From Hanleya hanleyi (Eukaryota > Mollusca > Polyplacophora > Lepidopleurida > Hanleyidae), in the NCBI GenBank assembly GCA_036873755.1, contig JAVTVY010018682.1, positions 1 through 64,000 of the forward strand: a stretch of 64,000 nucleotides of DNA. The letters are read 5' to 3'. Both the position numbers and the translations under genes were made by a program. Position 1 is the first letter of the stretch, and every line of letters starts with the position of its first letter. The notes under the pieces are model-generated. The model was not told the origin of the DNA and did no database searches. It saw nothing but the letters and a program-made list of their open reading frames with translations. Positions 20,831 to 32,800 of the stretch are shown one piece after another.

Positions 20831-22706
20831 CAGGAAGTAGTACCGAAAGAAAACGATCGCTTAAGCGTGATAAAAAAAAGATATATAATAAATAAATTAT
20901 CGGGGCATTGTGTTGTTCCCGTACTGTGTATCAGCTCTGTGGTCTTGGTCGATACGGCGATACACACTCCGAGAACTCCGGATGTTTGTGGTTTCAGTGA
21001 TCTTGACCTTTGGCCTCAATTTGCGGCTCATTTTGTTCCATTATTTTGGGCCATAGTGATCTTGACGTCTGATCAACTGACCTCGATTTTAGTGCGCGAC
21101 CCATAGCTGTCCTGGCGAAATTTTAGATAAATCTCTTAAAATGCTGAGAAACTAAATCACGAGAGTCGACAAGATAAGAAAGAGAATACGAATTCGAGGG
21201 TTCTGTCAGTAATAGCGGAAATAGTTAAACAAGTGACTGTACAGTATACTACACTGGTATAGTTCTAAACCAGGCAAAACCATTCAATACCTGGCTTCGC
21301 GGTTACAAATTTACAACGTTAAGCGCACTACATTTTGGTCTCGAAGAGGTAAAAGAGTTCACTTTCTCCACCGCTAGTTTAAATAGAGAGTCCCAGTGTA
21401 CGGAATCTTTGAATAAATATTTTACTAAACCTACTCGGTAAATTGTTAAAAAAAACTCGACAAATCGACGTAAAACAAACCAGGAAATGTTGTTCAGTCA
21501 TACATATTTTAGGAAGTAAATGGTCGTTTTTTTTACCGTAAAGATGACCATTAGTACTCACGTTTCTTGTAAAGGGCTAATTGAAGGGTCAATATTCACC
21601 CAGCTTCCGCCATGAGCCAATAGGTGCATTATCCTGTCAGGGTCTTCTTTACAGAATGTGTACAGATTTGATACGTTATAGCAAATATGTTTGTGGTCAG
21701 TGTACAATTCACATCACGGTACTGAAACATCCGAATGTAAAATCGTTGGTCATTTATTTAGTTTATGGGTAATTTTACACCAATTTTCATCACAAAGTGC
21801 CTGTCCCACTGATTTCAATTCAAATTTCCGTTTCAAATTAGCTTTTGATGTCGCAAAAATAGTGTTCATTAGGATTTAAATAAAAAAGTTTAGAAATATT
21901 GTTGGTTCTTGTCAACGGACATATATTTGTAGGAAGGAAGGGGATATAGAAATGTTCTCTAAATTTGTGCAAATTTTAGCCGCTTCTATCTCGGATGTAT
22001 TGCTACCATAGAATTCAAGAATTTTTTCCTACATAGTAAATATTTACAAATCTGTATATGATATGTAGCCCTAATTTCCGTCCTCAACCGATACAGCTTT
22101 GGGAAATTCACTGGGTGTGTCTATAAATATGGTTTGCTATATGATGGAATTTAACAATTATGCCATAAAACTGTCTCACGGAAAGCTGAGGATGCGGGTT
22201 CTGTTTAAGTTACCTTTTTTTTGAAAGTCACTTTACGCACTCAGCAAATCTCTCCAGAAGGGGGTTAGTGATTTTCTGTGCCTGAATGAAGTGCTTTATT
22301 GGCGAGAAACTTCCTGTTTCTAGCTATGTTGTGGGGTTTTCAGTTCTAGACAAAGTATATGCAGCTCTTGAGAATGAGAATACATGATTTACTTTAGATA
22401 TTCCGATTTTAATACTGCGGAAAGAAATTCAACATATTGTATGACAGAAGTTAAAAGTTCACGCCTCTACATGGATGCCTTTCCTATGTGGTACACATGC
22501 AATTCTTTGTTAAACATATAGTTTCTCTGTGTATTTTTGCATTTACCAGGTTACCCCCATGTTGAGGCGTTTACTCCATCAGACGTTCACGATGCTCATC
22601 CATCAACATTAACATCAGATGAGATGTTTGAGCTGATCTGTCATCACAGCTCCCTAGCTAGTGTATCTAATTCCGCTTAAACCGGTGCTGAGGGCCGTGT
22701 GGATAC
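20831..22706. other. Interior of Gypsy-related element, no clear domain
   Basis: By position this should hold reverse transcriptase, RNase H and gag, but I could not read a convincing motif in any frame. It is either too decayed or a deleted, rearranged interior. Confidence 0.4.
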
Positions 22707-23622
22707 TGTCATGGTATTGCAGTATAAAGTTAGACACTGAAGATAGTTCCAGAATTGTGGAACTGAGGTGGACTTGTTGACCTTCTGTTGTGTGGTTATG
22801 ATCTGGAATTTTGTGTGAGTCATCCGTCTAGTATTTTCTCGAGGATTCTGTGAATGCAAATGGCCGCTCTACGAACAGCCCCGTATGCCGCGAGTGATTA
22901 GTACACAACGCCATATGTCCATGCATCAAGAGCCCCGGATATTGCCGGCAGTTATACTTGAGCGCCATCTGCACATATAGACTGTCACAGAGTTGTTTAC
23001 TATGGACGCTTCTGGAATGTCAAACTGGCATTAACTTGTTTATCTGGGTTAATTATGTCGAACTTTCTCGTAGCGGTTATGATTGTATTTGGGTTAAATT
23101 ATACATCACTGCTCTACCGGTGGAAGCTTCTAGTTTCGGTAGAATTATCTCAAATGCCCCAATAGAGTATAAATCGCTCGAAGTTTAGTGATCGTGGAGG
23201 AGATTCGAACGGTTTCTATTGGGTGCATAACTGGACATTACCGTTACCGGAGATTATTGACTGAGATTATACTGACTGCCAGATTATATTCCTATTGGAT
23301 TACTCTTGTGTGTTTGACCGCTGTATTATCTACGTGATTGAACTGAGGGAAACTGGACAACAGCTGAGCGTTATTGACTGTGGAAATACAGGAACGCGAT
23401 TTCTACACGTCACGAACTGTATAGAGATTTGTACGTTGGTGCGAACTTCGAGAGATACACCGGTATAACATTGAACAGTAAGATTTTATTTGACGTTTGT
23501 TTGCTATATTGACCTATTTTAATTTGTATATGATTTTAGTATTGTAAATAAATATTTTACTGTTAATACTCGACTACACAAATCTTTCTGTTGCGCTTTT
23601 CTATTGTCATTTAGACGTAACA
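22707..23622 (-). repeat. LTR-like arm of Gypsy remnant (minus orientation)
   Basis: A 916-bp segment that on the minus strand begins TGTTACGTC at 23622 and ends TGACA at 22707. It is the inverted partner of 18404-19164. The flanking bases of the two arms (acatg and atact) do not match, so there is no simple target duplication. It contains a TATA-rich centre ('atttatactctattgg' on the minus strand). Confidence 0.65.
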
Positions 23623-24189
23623 ATACTTCATAGTCTCCACATGAACATCTGCAATAAAAGCCCGTCTGAGATACTAAGGATACGGCCGAGAAACCACCGT
23701 TTTCTCAGGTCTGAATGTTAAGTTCTGGGGGATGTTTTCCTATACTGATATGGTTGGTTTGTAGTCGCCAGACGTCGCAAATTTTCCCCACATCTTGCAT
23801 ATCGCTCCAATTTGAAGATCACATACGCCAGTGCTCAGGTGTACCAGATGCAATGAGGATGTTTGGTGGAGAAAATGTACAACACACAAGCTCGGATATC
23901 TTCACAGGTGTATAATTTTCAAATTCGTTATTTGTTATCAATACACAATATAGAACATTACGTCAAAGAATTGGAAGAACGTCCTGTAGTTATCGTCTCT
24001 CGACGTTCTGCTTCGTTTTTTGTGCTGAACACCACACCACAGATATGGCATTGTGTGGAGCAGTCTGTCCTATTGCGTATCATCGGGTTTCATCATCTCT
24101 TCTCTCTGAAACGAGATATACGAAATGAGAATAAAATGAAATACTATCTGCTTATCTTTTACGAAAGGCTATCACGTGAAAGGCTCTCG

Positions 24190-25062
24190 GGATTTTATAT
24201 AAAGAATATCAGCATGTCTTGCCGACATAATTAAAACTTGTTGACCGGCTTCCCTGTTGTAGAAAACCATCTTGTGTTTTTATTATTTTCATTACGTACA
24301 TATTTGAAAGGACCTGGTGCGGTTTAATGAGATTTTGGCTCTCGTGAGGCGCGGTTTTGATGCCAAAATGAAATATTACGTACGAAGACAATTTTTCAGT
24401 TAGCGTAAAGTACATTTTCTTGTCCTATGCTCTGAGTATTTTGTTTGCCCTGGGTCTTGTGGTCTTTTAATAGCACTGGGTCTTGTGGTCTTTTAATAAC
24501 AGTGTCTTGAAGTAGTGGATTTGTACAAAATCGTCTATTTTGAGGTGAAAAGAGTACACTTTGCTCTCCGTAAACATATGAAGCCGGACGAGAACCAAGA
24601 TGAACTTAACCCCTTATATTGACCGTGTCAATAGTTTGTTGTTGCCCAAACACGATTTTGGTTCTGGACTGGCTTCATATGAAACCAGTCGAGAACCAAG
24701 ATAAACTCAACCCCTTATATTGACCGTGTCAAATGTTTGTTGTTGCCCAAACACGGTTTTGGTTCTGGACTGGCTCCATATGATTAGAAAAAGATTTTTG
24801 CACAAATCCACTACTTCAAGTTGCTGTGATCCAGTGCCTACAAAATGCTCAGAGCATAATACAAGATAATATAGTTTACGCTAACTCAAAATTTTCTTTC
24901 GTACGTGACATTTCATTTTCCCACTCCAAACCGCACGCCATGGAGGCAAAAAGCTCATTAAACCGCGCCAGATCCTTTGTGCGAACTGTCGCAGGAAACG
25001 ATCTTTCAGTTATTGTTGCGGAAATTCCTTTATGGACGGCAGCTGAATATTGAATGTCGTAT
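24190..25062 (+). repeat. R1 copy interrupted by a palindromic element
   Basis: The left part (24190-24306) has R1 features 'atgtcttgccgacata' and 'cttgttgaccggcttccct'. The right part (24979-25062) has the R1 3' features 'ttgcggaaattcctttatgg' and 'acggcagctgaatattgaat'. Between them sits the palindromic element 24307-24978. Confidence 0.5.
24307..24978. mobile_element. Palindromic foldback/MITE-like element
   Basis: Begins 'aaaggacctggtgcggttta' and ends with the near reverse complement of the same. The arms (about 24307-24524 and 24801-24978) share 'gttagcgtaaa', 'atgctctgag' and a perfect 19-bp 'cttgaagtagtggatttgt' at the inner edge (24506-24524 / 24801-24819). The core holds two direct copies of a unit of about 102 bp ('cgagaaccaagat...attttggttctggactgg') that is itself partly palindromic. 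No coding capacity. Confidence 0.7.
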
Positions 25063-26600
25063 CTGACGCCTGCTATTAGGAAATGCAATATTCATATCAC
25101 GACGGATCATGGATATATGTGACCGGATGTATTATTACTATAATACGTGCGGAAACATTCACCATATCACAAAACATTCTTCAATGTCTTAGTGTTTAAT
25201 GAGTTTCGTTACCATATTTATCAAGTTGCCTGAATTTCTCAGGAGAAATAATCGTAATTTGATGAATATTAAAGCTCTGCTTTTGGCAGATCTGTAAACG
25301 TAGTCTACGATTATTTCGGTTATTTAAATTGAGTGGTGAAAGACAACCTTTTCCAAATTGATTACAACAGCGTTAACTTTCAACATCAGCATATTACTTT
25401 TAGCATAAGAAAGGGTTTCGAATGCTCATTCCATCGCAAAAGAGAATTTGTTCGGCAGTATTCTGCTCATGTCCATTACTGTGGTGAAATTCACACAGCG
25501 GAACGGTCGCATTAATAGCTAACCTTGGAAAGTACCTTTGCTTCACGAGATTGTGGGTAGTAAAACACAACAACCTTGCAATTAAATGTTTCCCTTTATG
25601 AACGTGTGAGCTAACGCATGTCTGCATGTTACACGAAATATGGAGACAGACCGTGTTTATCGTATGGAGACTACAGTTGGTGTGGTGTTATATAGCGATC
25701 CGAGAAGAAAATCGTTGTATTTTAGATTCCATTTTCTTGCCTGGCCTCCTCGTCAAGCGAAAAATTGCAAGGGACATCTGTTAGATCAGCCCTTGTTGAT
25801 TAGAATCACCATCAAAGCTAACAGCTTTCGCTTTTAAAATCATTTAAATTCAATGTCTTGTTATATGCACTGCATCTCGACTCGACCTTGCCTTGAAAAG
25901 TACAAAATAGAGGAGATTTCTTGTATATTGATCATGTAATGAGGAGAATAGCTCATTCCATATTGAATATACCAAGGGCATATATAAAATATTTTATCAA
26001 TTGGGAGGAGAGGTAATATTGCAGAGTTGTACTCATTCCATGATATTTAGTAAATACAATTTAATTTCATAGTATAGTTAGGCCATCGGGCATTGGTTTC
26101 AGTAAATCGGTATATACTGTGTAGTGATAATGATAAATTGTTTCTATTCTCGGGATAGAAAAAAAAGTTTGGTTGCAATTGTTTTAAACTGTAAAGAGTT
26201 ATCCTTTTTGCCATTTTCCATGATCAATTGCGGTCGCTATACTAATTCGTTAGTAAAAGGTAATTTTGGTTTAGAATGACGAAATACCGATTTTTTGTTT
26301 GTCTACGGCACTGTATGTACCATAAAACATTCGCAATATTTCGGTTCGTGTTCGAGCGCGGGGCTTTCAATGATAGGCGTTTACTTTTTGACACATCGTC
26401 GAATATTAATTTCAAGGCAGCGAAGACTTTGTCCAGCATTCCTCCGTTCCCATTCTACGCTGCAATTTTTTTTTTACAGACAACAGAACACTATAAAACG
26501 CAACAATTAACACTAAACTTCGAGTAAATTTGCTTTCTGATTGCGACTCGACACACAACAATCATACCGTCATACACTCATTCTTTGGAAAGGCAGCTGA
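25063..26600. other. No feature recognised
   Basis: AT-rich intergenic sequence downstream of the 3' end of the symporter gene. Small ORFs on both strands have no recognisable domain. Confidence 0.4.
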
Positions 26601-26601
26601 G

Positions 26602-26868
26602 TTAAATTTGACGTCGCACTACATGCCGTGCCGGCTGATTTAAGTGTTTCATTGTCTGGCCACCTCCATGAACTAATGCGATGGAAATGAACAGCACTTG
26701 GATGAGACTAACGTTCGACAACAAAAGACAACGGCTTCTGCTGAAACACTTTGAAACATTTCCGTTGAAACGTTTCATATTTGGGTCATTATAACTATAT
26801 TTGGATAATTCTAGTTGCAAAGGATCATTGATAAGTCCAAGATGGGAGTCACGAGTCCTAAAAACCGC
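26602..26868 (-). CDS. SLC5 probable terminal exon 16
   Basis: Phase 0 entry after '...ttttttcaccgagag'. It begins 'AVFRTRDSHLGLINDPLQLE' and runs 88 codons to a stop at 26602-26604. The first 25 residues look like a conserved tail motif. The remainder is less protein-like, so the true stop might differ through another splice. No confirmed polyadenylation signal was identified. Confidence 0.5.
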   Translation of the reverse strand, partial: AVFRTRDSHLGLINDPLQLELSKYSYNDPNMKRFNGNVSKCFSRSRCLLLSNVSLIQVLFISIALVHGGGQTMKHLNQPARHVVRRQI

Positions 26869-29800
26869 CTCTCGGTGAAAAAAGTTGCAGAAAAAATAAG
26901 TTGTACAGATTTGATGTAGAATTGATGTGTATATGGTAGACAAATAATTAACTGCTCATCTTGTGTAATGCCTCAAGACACATACAAGATCAACATCATG
27001 GCATGATGTACTTGGCTCCTAGGAAAAGATGAAAATTTTAGCTCCAGCAAAACACTCCATAACCTAATGGAAACGAATTAGGAAATGAATCTTATATGTA
27101 TCTATAGCCAATTATATTGGTGTCATTTTGTACACTTTTCTATAATAGGCGCAAAGAACCGTGGAAAAATTAAAAAATTTGCAACTTCTTTTCTGTTTGG
27201 AAAGTTGTTTGATTATAGGTGAAATAAAATAGATTCCTGTCCTTTCAAGCAAAAAACTCGTCTGTAACATAGCATTTCTTGTCCCAAAAACCAACAAAAC
27301 ATGTTCAGACTAAAATTGGTCATGGTCAACTTAAAAATTGTTCCTGGAGATGAGATATCTTGAAATCATCACAGTGGCCATCTTAGATTTTTGTTTAACT
27401 TTTCTGTAGCTTGCCCCAGAAATGCAGTGTGGTAAATTTCAGCTCGCTAGCCTTAGGGATACCGAAAATATTCATGAATATAGAATAGTTATTGCGGTAC
27501 CATTGTCAGATTGGGACTTACCTCTCCAGCAGATGCCAATTCCATATCATCCGTTGGGTTCTTTGGGCAGTCTACGTTGCTGTAGTAAAACCGACGGACG
27601 ATGTGAGAAATACACAGTGGATCGATTTCCTCCGCTTTCGAGCGACCTGAAGAATATTGAGCAGATATAATCTTTGGCATCAATCCGGAGCGAGCAGCAG
27701 ACATAAATCCCAGTATGCAGCAAAGTGCCAGTTCGGTGAAATGTATATATGTTAGCACCAACTGTGTGGAGAATTAATTCATTAGGCCACAGGTGCGATG
27801 TAATCAATGGTCGCTGGGATGCTGCCGTGGGCAGAAGGGAATAGACAAAGGCATAATAAGTTTGATGGAAGAGGTCCGATGCCGTTTTTACTGAAGAAGA
27901 ATGCTACCGTTTCAATGCATATTATCCAGCGATATGGGGCAGGGAATTGCTTTTCAACGTACCTGTAATTAGGCTGACAAGGAGGCCAACAGAGACAGCA
28001 GTAACAAGACCTATGGTGGCATACCAGTAGTATGAGATGGAGTACAACTTTGATAAACCGGACCTTCAAATACAAACGGCAAACACCTTGTTAGGTTCAT
28101 CGAGGCATTGTATAGGAATTTCCAATGCTACATATTTTTCGCAAGTGCCATCAAACAGGAGGTATCCACCACGATCTATAAAAAATGCGCATCATCTACT
28201 GTAGTGAATAGTCAGTAAATATGAGCTTCTATCGTGTACAAGGGAGTATATATGGTACAAGACAACTTACAATAACGCCATAGTCTCACTCCAGTGTCTC
28301 AGACACTCCATGGCAGATACTCGCTTGATGAGATTCAAGGAGAGAGAAAAACAATTAAAGGAATAGAAAACCCTAAGGCGATGCATACGAATATCGAAAG
28401 AACTATATCATTAGTATTCGAAAAACAAAACAAATCAGCTTTTCTAGTAATTCCGAATGAATGAGAACATTTTGAACATCAGAGCTATTGCCCAGAACAA
28501 GAATCCGTGGAGGTCGCCATTTTAACAAGTCTGAGAGCCATTAGCCAATGAAAATCCTTTAAATATCACCTGACATTATTTCTGTGACGTAGTTGGGCCC
28601 CAGGCAGAGTAGCTAATAACATGGAGACCAATTGTAAATTATTGTGTCGATGGCTTTTGACAGATCGGTGGACCTTTTTTCGGCTCCGAGACGATTATGA
28701 GGATCGTGATATATGAATGTCGAATTGATATACAGGTTTGACATGTGGCATTTTGCATATGATTTCCCGAGCTCTCTTTCTGAGGCAAGAATATCACGTC
28801 ACATCACCCGATAGCAGTGGAAGAAACGCTGCTAATGTTGCCGTTGTTGTTGTTTAATGCTTTACCTTATGGGATAGAGCCCGGATGACGTGATATTTGT
28901 CGCAGCGCTATCTACATAAAACCGTATGGCCCATCAAGCGTCACAGTCATTCCAACATGTCGCAGATCATAAAGTGTTACAGTGTGAACGATAAATCGGT
29001 GTTTACTCAGCTGTAGAATTTTGTTAATTTTTTCTACGGGTGTTTTTGGAATCTGATGGCATAATTCTGTCATGTCGAGCAGAGTTTACTATTCCTTTAA
29101 GTTTAACGTCGCGTTCAGCAATACTTCAGCTATATAGCGAAAAGAGATTCAGTCGAGGAAATGAAATTCCAGACGCCAAAGAAGCAATTCAGAAACTGTT
29201 CAGCATGATTCTGGTAAAGCGCACGGTGGATCCTACTCGCATCTCTAACCCAATCTGGTAATTCGGCCTATTAGGGACACTGCGACATTGGTACTTCCCC
29301 GAGACAAACCACCGAGGCAGACTACCTTATTAAAGTCAGTCAGAGATAACCTACGTGAAAAAGAACTAAAATAATGAAATAAATGGAGCTAGATGGAGTA
29401 GCATCTAACATTTGAGGTGCCTCCGTTTATTTCTTAAGGTATTATCCAATTGAATTGGCCCCTCTGAAGGAAAAAAGGTGAGTTTAGACTGATACATCGC
29501 TTGTCATATCCAGAAGGGGAGTCGGTTAATGATTATGCGGAGCCGGAGAAAATGCTCGGTACGCAGTTATAGCATCGATGATGCAATCGATTTGATTCAG
29601 GTGGTGATGTCTATTCAGCTAAGGCTGATATTAAATCAGACTTTTTCTGTTACAAGTACACCCCAAGAATTTCAAATATGAAGTATAAACCCCAACAAGT
29701 GTCAATTACTTTGTCATTATGACACCATGACACACACCCCTCGCTCATTCAGAATTGGTGTTGCAAGAACTGCAGCCCTTTGTGGCCTATCCGAAGAACA

Positions 29801-32800
29801 CACAGCAAAATCACGTCGATACAACTCCGTAGAGATGCGGTCTTTTAATAGGGTGGCATATAAATTTTAGGGCGCGCTAAGTAACTTTTGTCATCATCAA
29901 AACATGCGACGAGTATCTTTCCAAAACCTATTCAGGTGGCAAACCACCCATGAATATTATGGGTCTTAGATTATTATCAGGACTTAACTTCCGGCGACAT
30001 TGATTGACTATTATATCTGACTGTATTTCAAAATATTTATCTAGTATTTTACTCTCAAATGTATCAAAACCATCTTTTCAAATTCCAATCGGACAAAATC
30101 TGTCCAGTTTGATTGGCCACCTCTAAAATTTGCCTTAATGCGGTCAGACGGGCTGCCCTTATCTCTGGCGGTCTTATCTCGAAAAAGTGGAGGGAATGTA
30201 CGCTGAAGTTTTTATGCGTTCTAGCGGAAAGGCCAAACTAACAGTTATGGTGGGTCATTTGTGGCGGCTAATATTAGGGAATATAGCTTTCTCGAGATGT
30301 ACTGCCAATTTACTACACATTAAGTAAGGTGATTTTTAGTGATCTCTAACTTTCATGAAGTAGCTGACCAGTCTAGTTTAGTCAGCATGAAGATCCACAG
30401 GAAGGTTGGTACCAAATGTAGGAGCAAATGATCGTCCACACTCTTCCGAAGCTGTTCCGGGAAGACGGGGTTCACATGACTGATATTGGAAAAAATATCC
30501 TTAACCACGATTGAATGGATGCCAGTATGTGCAGCATTTGGGTTTGGCTGGGCATGTGTTAATACAGATAAACACAGGTTACACGGGAGATAACTCTGGT
30601 AAATGTTATCTTGCATCATAAAAAGGGATAGCATGATACGTATTGTCGACATATGTACAAGGGATATGCTATGGGAGAGGTTTCATGTTATCTCACACTG
30701 TACGAAATGTTTTTGAGGCGGTAAGATAACTTAATTTGGGTTCACAATCTCACAATGGTCGAGTGAGATAGGCTAACCATCTACGTGTGTTCCAATATCA
30801 TAGGTGCAAGGTACAGACCATCCCGTGGCTCCTTGGGTGGGCATCGTCGGTTTCCAGCCTATGTCCTGGAATTCGAGATAGATGAATGTATTTGGTCCAG
30901 TTTACTTTAGGCGGATGTACATTCACGGTGTTAAATTATAATGATGGATATATCGGCTAACCTTGGAAAATAGTTTGCTAACATGCTCACATTGCCTCTC
31001 ATGCCTTGGGTATTTTTTATGGCGAATAAATTCTGCGGCAGGTCTCCATCCACAACACTGACGATGTTTAAATTTGCGTAACTTTATTAAATTTTGTCTA
31101 GAGATAAAATATAGTAGCGTTAGTCTTCCCTTCCTCTCCACAAGTCAGCCCTCGACGATAACAACAACAGGAATCACTGGTAATTCTATATCGTCAATGT
31201 TCTAAACATAAATATGCCGTGTTACCAGATGGAACCAATCAGATCCACGTATTTTTCTCTAACTGTCGTTTGGTCATCTTCTCGAACAAAAATAACGCTT
31301 TACGGCTACATCATATTTGACCAATCAACGGATACGGCTACATCATATTTGACCAATCAACGGAACGTATGCCATGATATGATACAACCAATTCACCCGG
31401 GTATATGACCTAGTCACGATAACTGACCTAGTCAACCGGATATATGACCTAGTCATGGTAACTGACCTAGTCAACCGAATATATGACCTATTCACGATAA
31501 CTGACACAGTCACCCTGATATATGACCTAGTCACGGTAACTGACAAATTCACATGGATATATGACCTAGTCATGGTAACTGTCAAATTTCAAATAAACAA
31601 ATTTAGAATTGTCGCGCTGCAAGGAAATATATATAAATAGAGGATATCACCTGTTTCTTGACGAATACCATAAATATTTCATCGAGTGGGGTGAGAAAAT
31701 GCCAATTTTCTCACCTCACGAGATGAAATATTTATGGTATTCGTCAAGAAACAGGTGATTTTCTTTTTATTATATACTAATGTTGTACTACTTTATCCTG
31801 ATTTTTTTTTAAACATTAAAATAATTAAGACTTTGTTGGCTTTTTCGACTGAAGACACACTAAAACACTGGTTATGTTCACTGTGACGTCACTCGCGGAC
31901 TACTTTGCTGTCAACAAATCGCACGTGCTGCAAGCGAATTTCTTTCAGTCGAGTATCCTGTACTTGATGACATCCAGCAGATCTCAAGAATTTCATTAGC
32001 TTTATATCTCAAATAAACGATTTTCATGCCGACCCGGCAGCCAATTCACCCCCCCCTTCAGCAGAAACACACGGACCATCCTGGGGCTTGTCTCGCTGTC
32101 TGCACGGGCAGGACTGACGCACTGGTTTCTCGTTGACCTCCCTGGTTCCACACGGTGTTTGTCTTTGCACAGAACGTTCTCATTTCAAATAAAATCCGTA
32201 TTCGCCCTTGATTTCGTTCATGTCTACCCAAATAGCACTATTTTGATTCAGCAAAAACGAATGGTTACGGTAAGTTTAGATTTACCGGTCGTGCGTGGTT
32301 GTTGTGTGGAGCTTCGACGGTGGTGAGAGCCTGCGGAGTTATCATTGTGATTTTGCCGATTCTTAATGAATACTCACTGACAAGAGTTCACTGTCGTTGA
32401 ATTAAGTTGTTTTTCATGTTTTCTCCTCAACTTTGGTGCGACATTTTGATGATATGACCCCAATTTCGAGCTTTCAATTGAGGAATGTGTTTTATTTTTC
32501 GCGCCGAGTTGGTGTTGCACTCTGCACTGCTCTGGCCAAACTGCAGTCACGTCGCGCATGTTTAGGTGCACGCGTACGTGACGAGTCGGTCCCATTATCG
32601 CCATTGCCGGTACTTCTTATTCATTTTGTGCCTATTTGTGTTTTATTTCCTGTCAAAATCTGGTCATCATAAGGCATCATAACATACAAATCTTCTCAAA
32701 TATTTAGCTTGTTTTTCTTTGGCGCACAAACCTTGCGGAGGTTTGGTCAATTGCCTCATCACTGTGACCACGGTGACATGTATTTGTGCGCTGTGACGTC

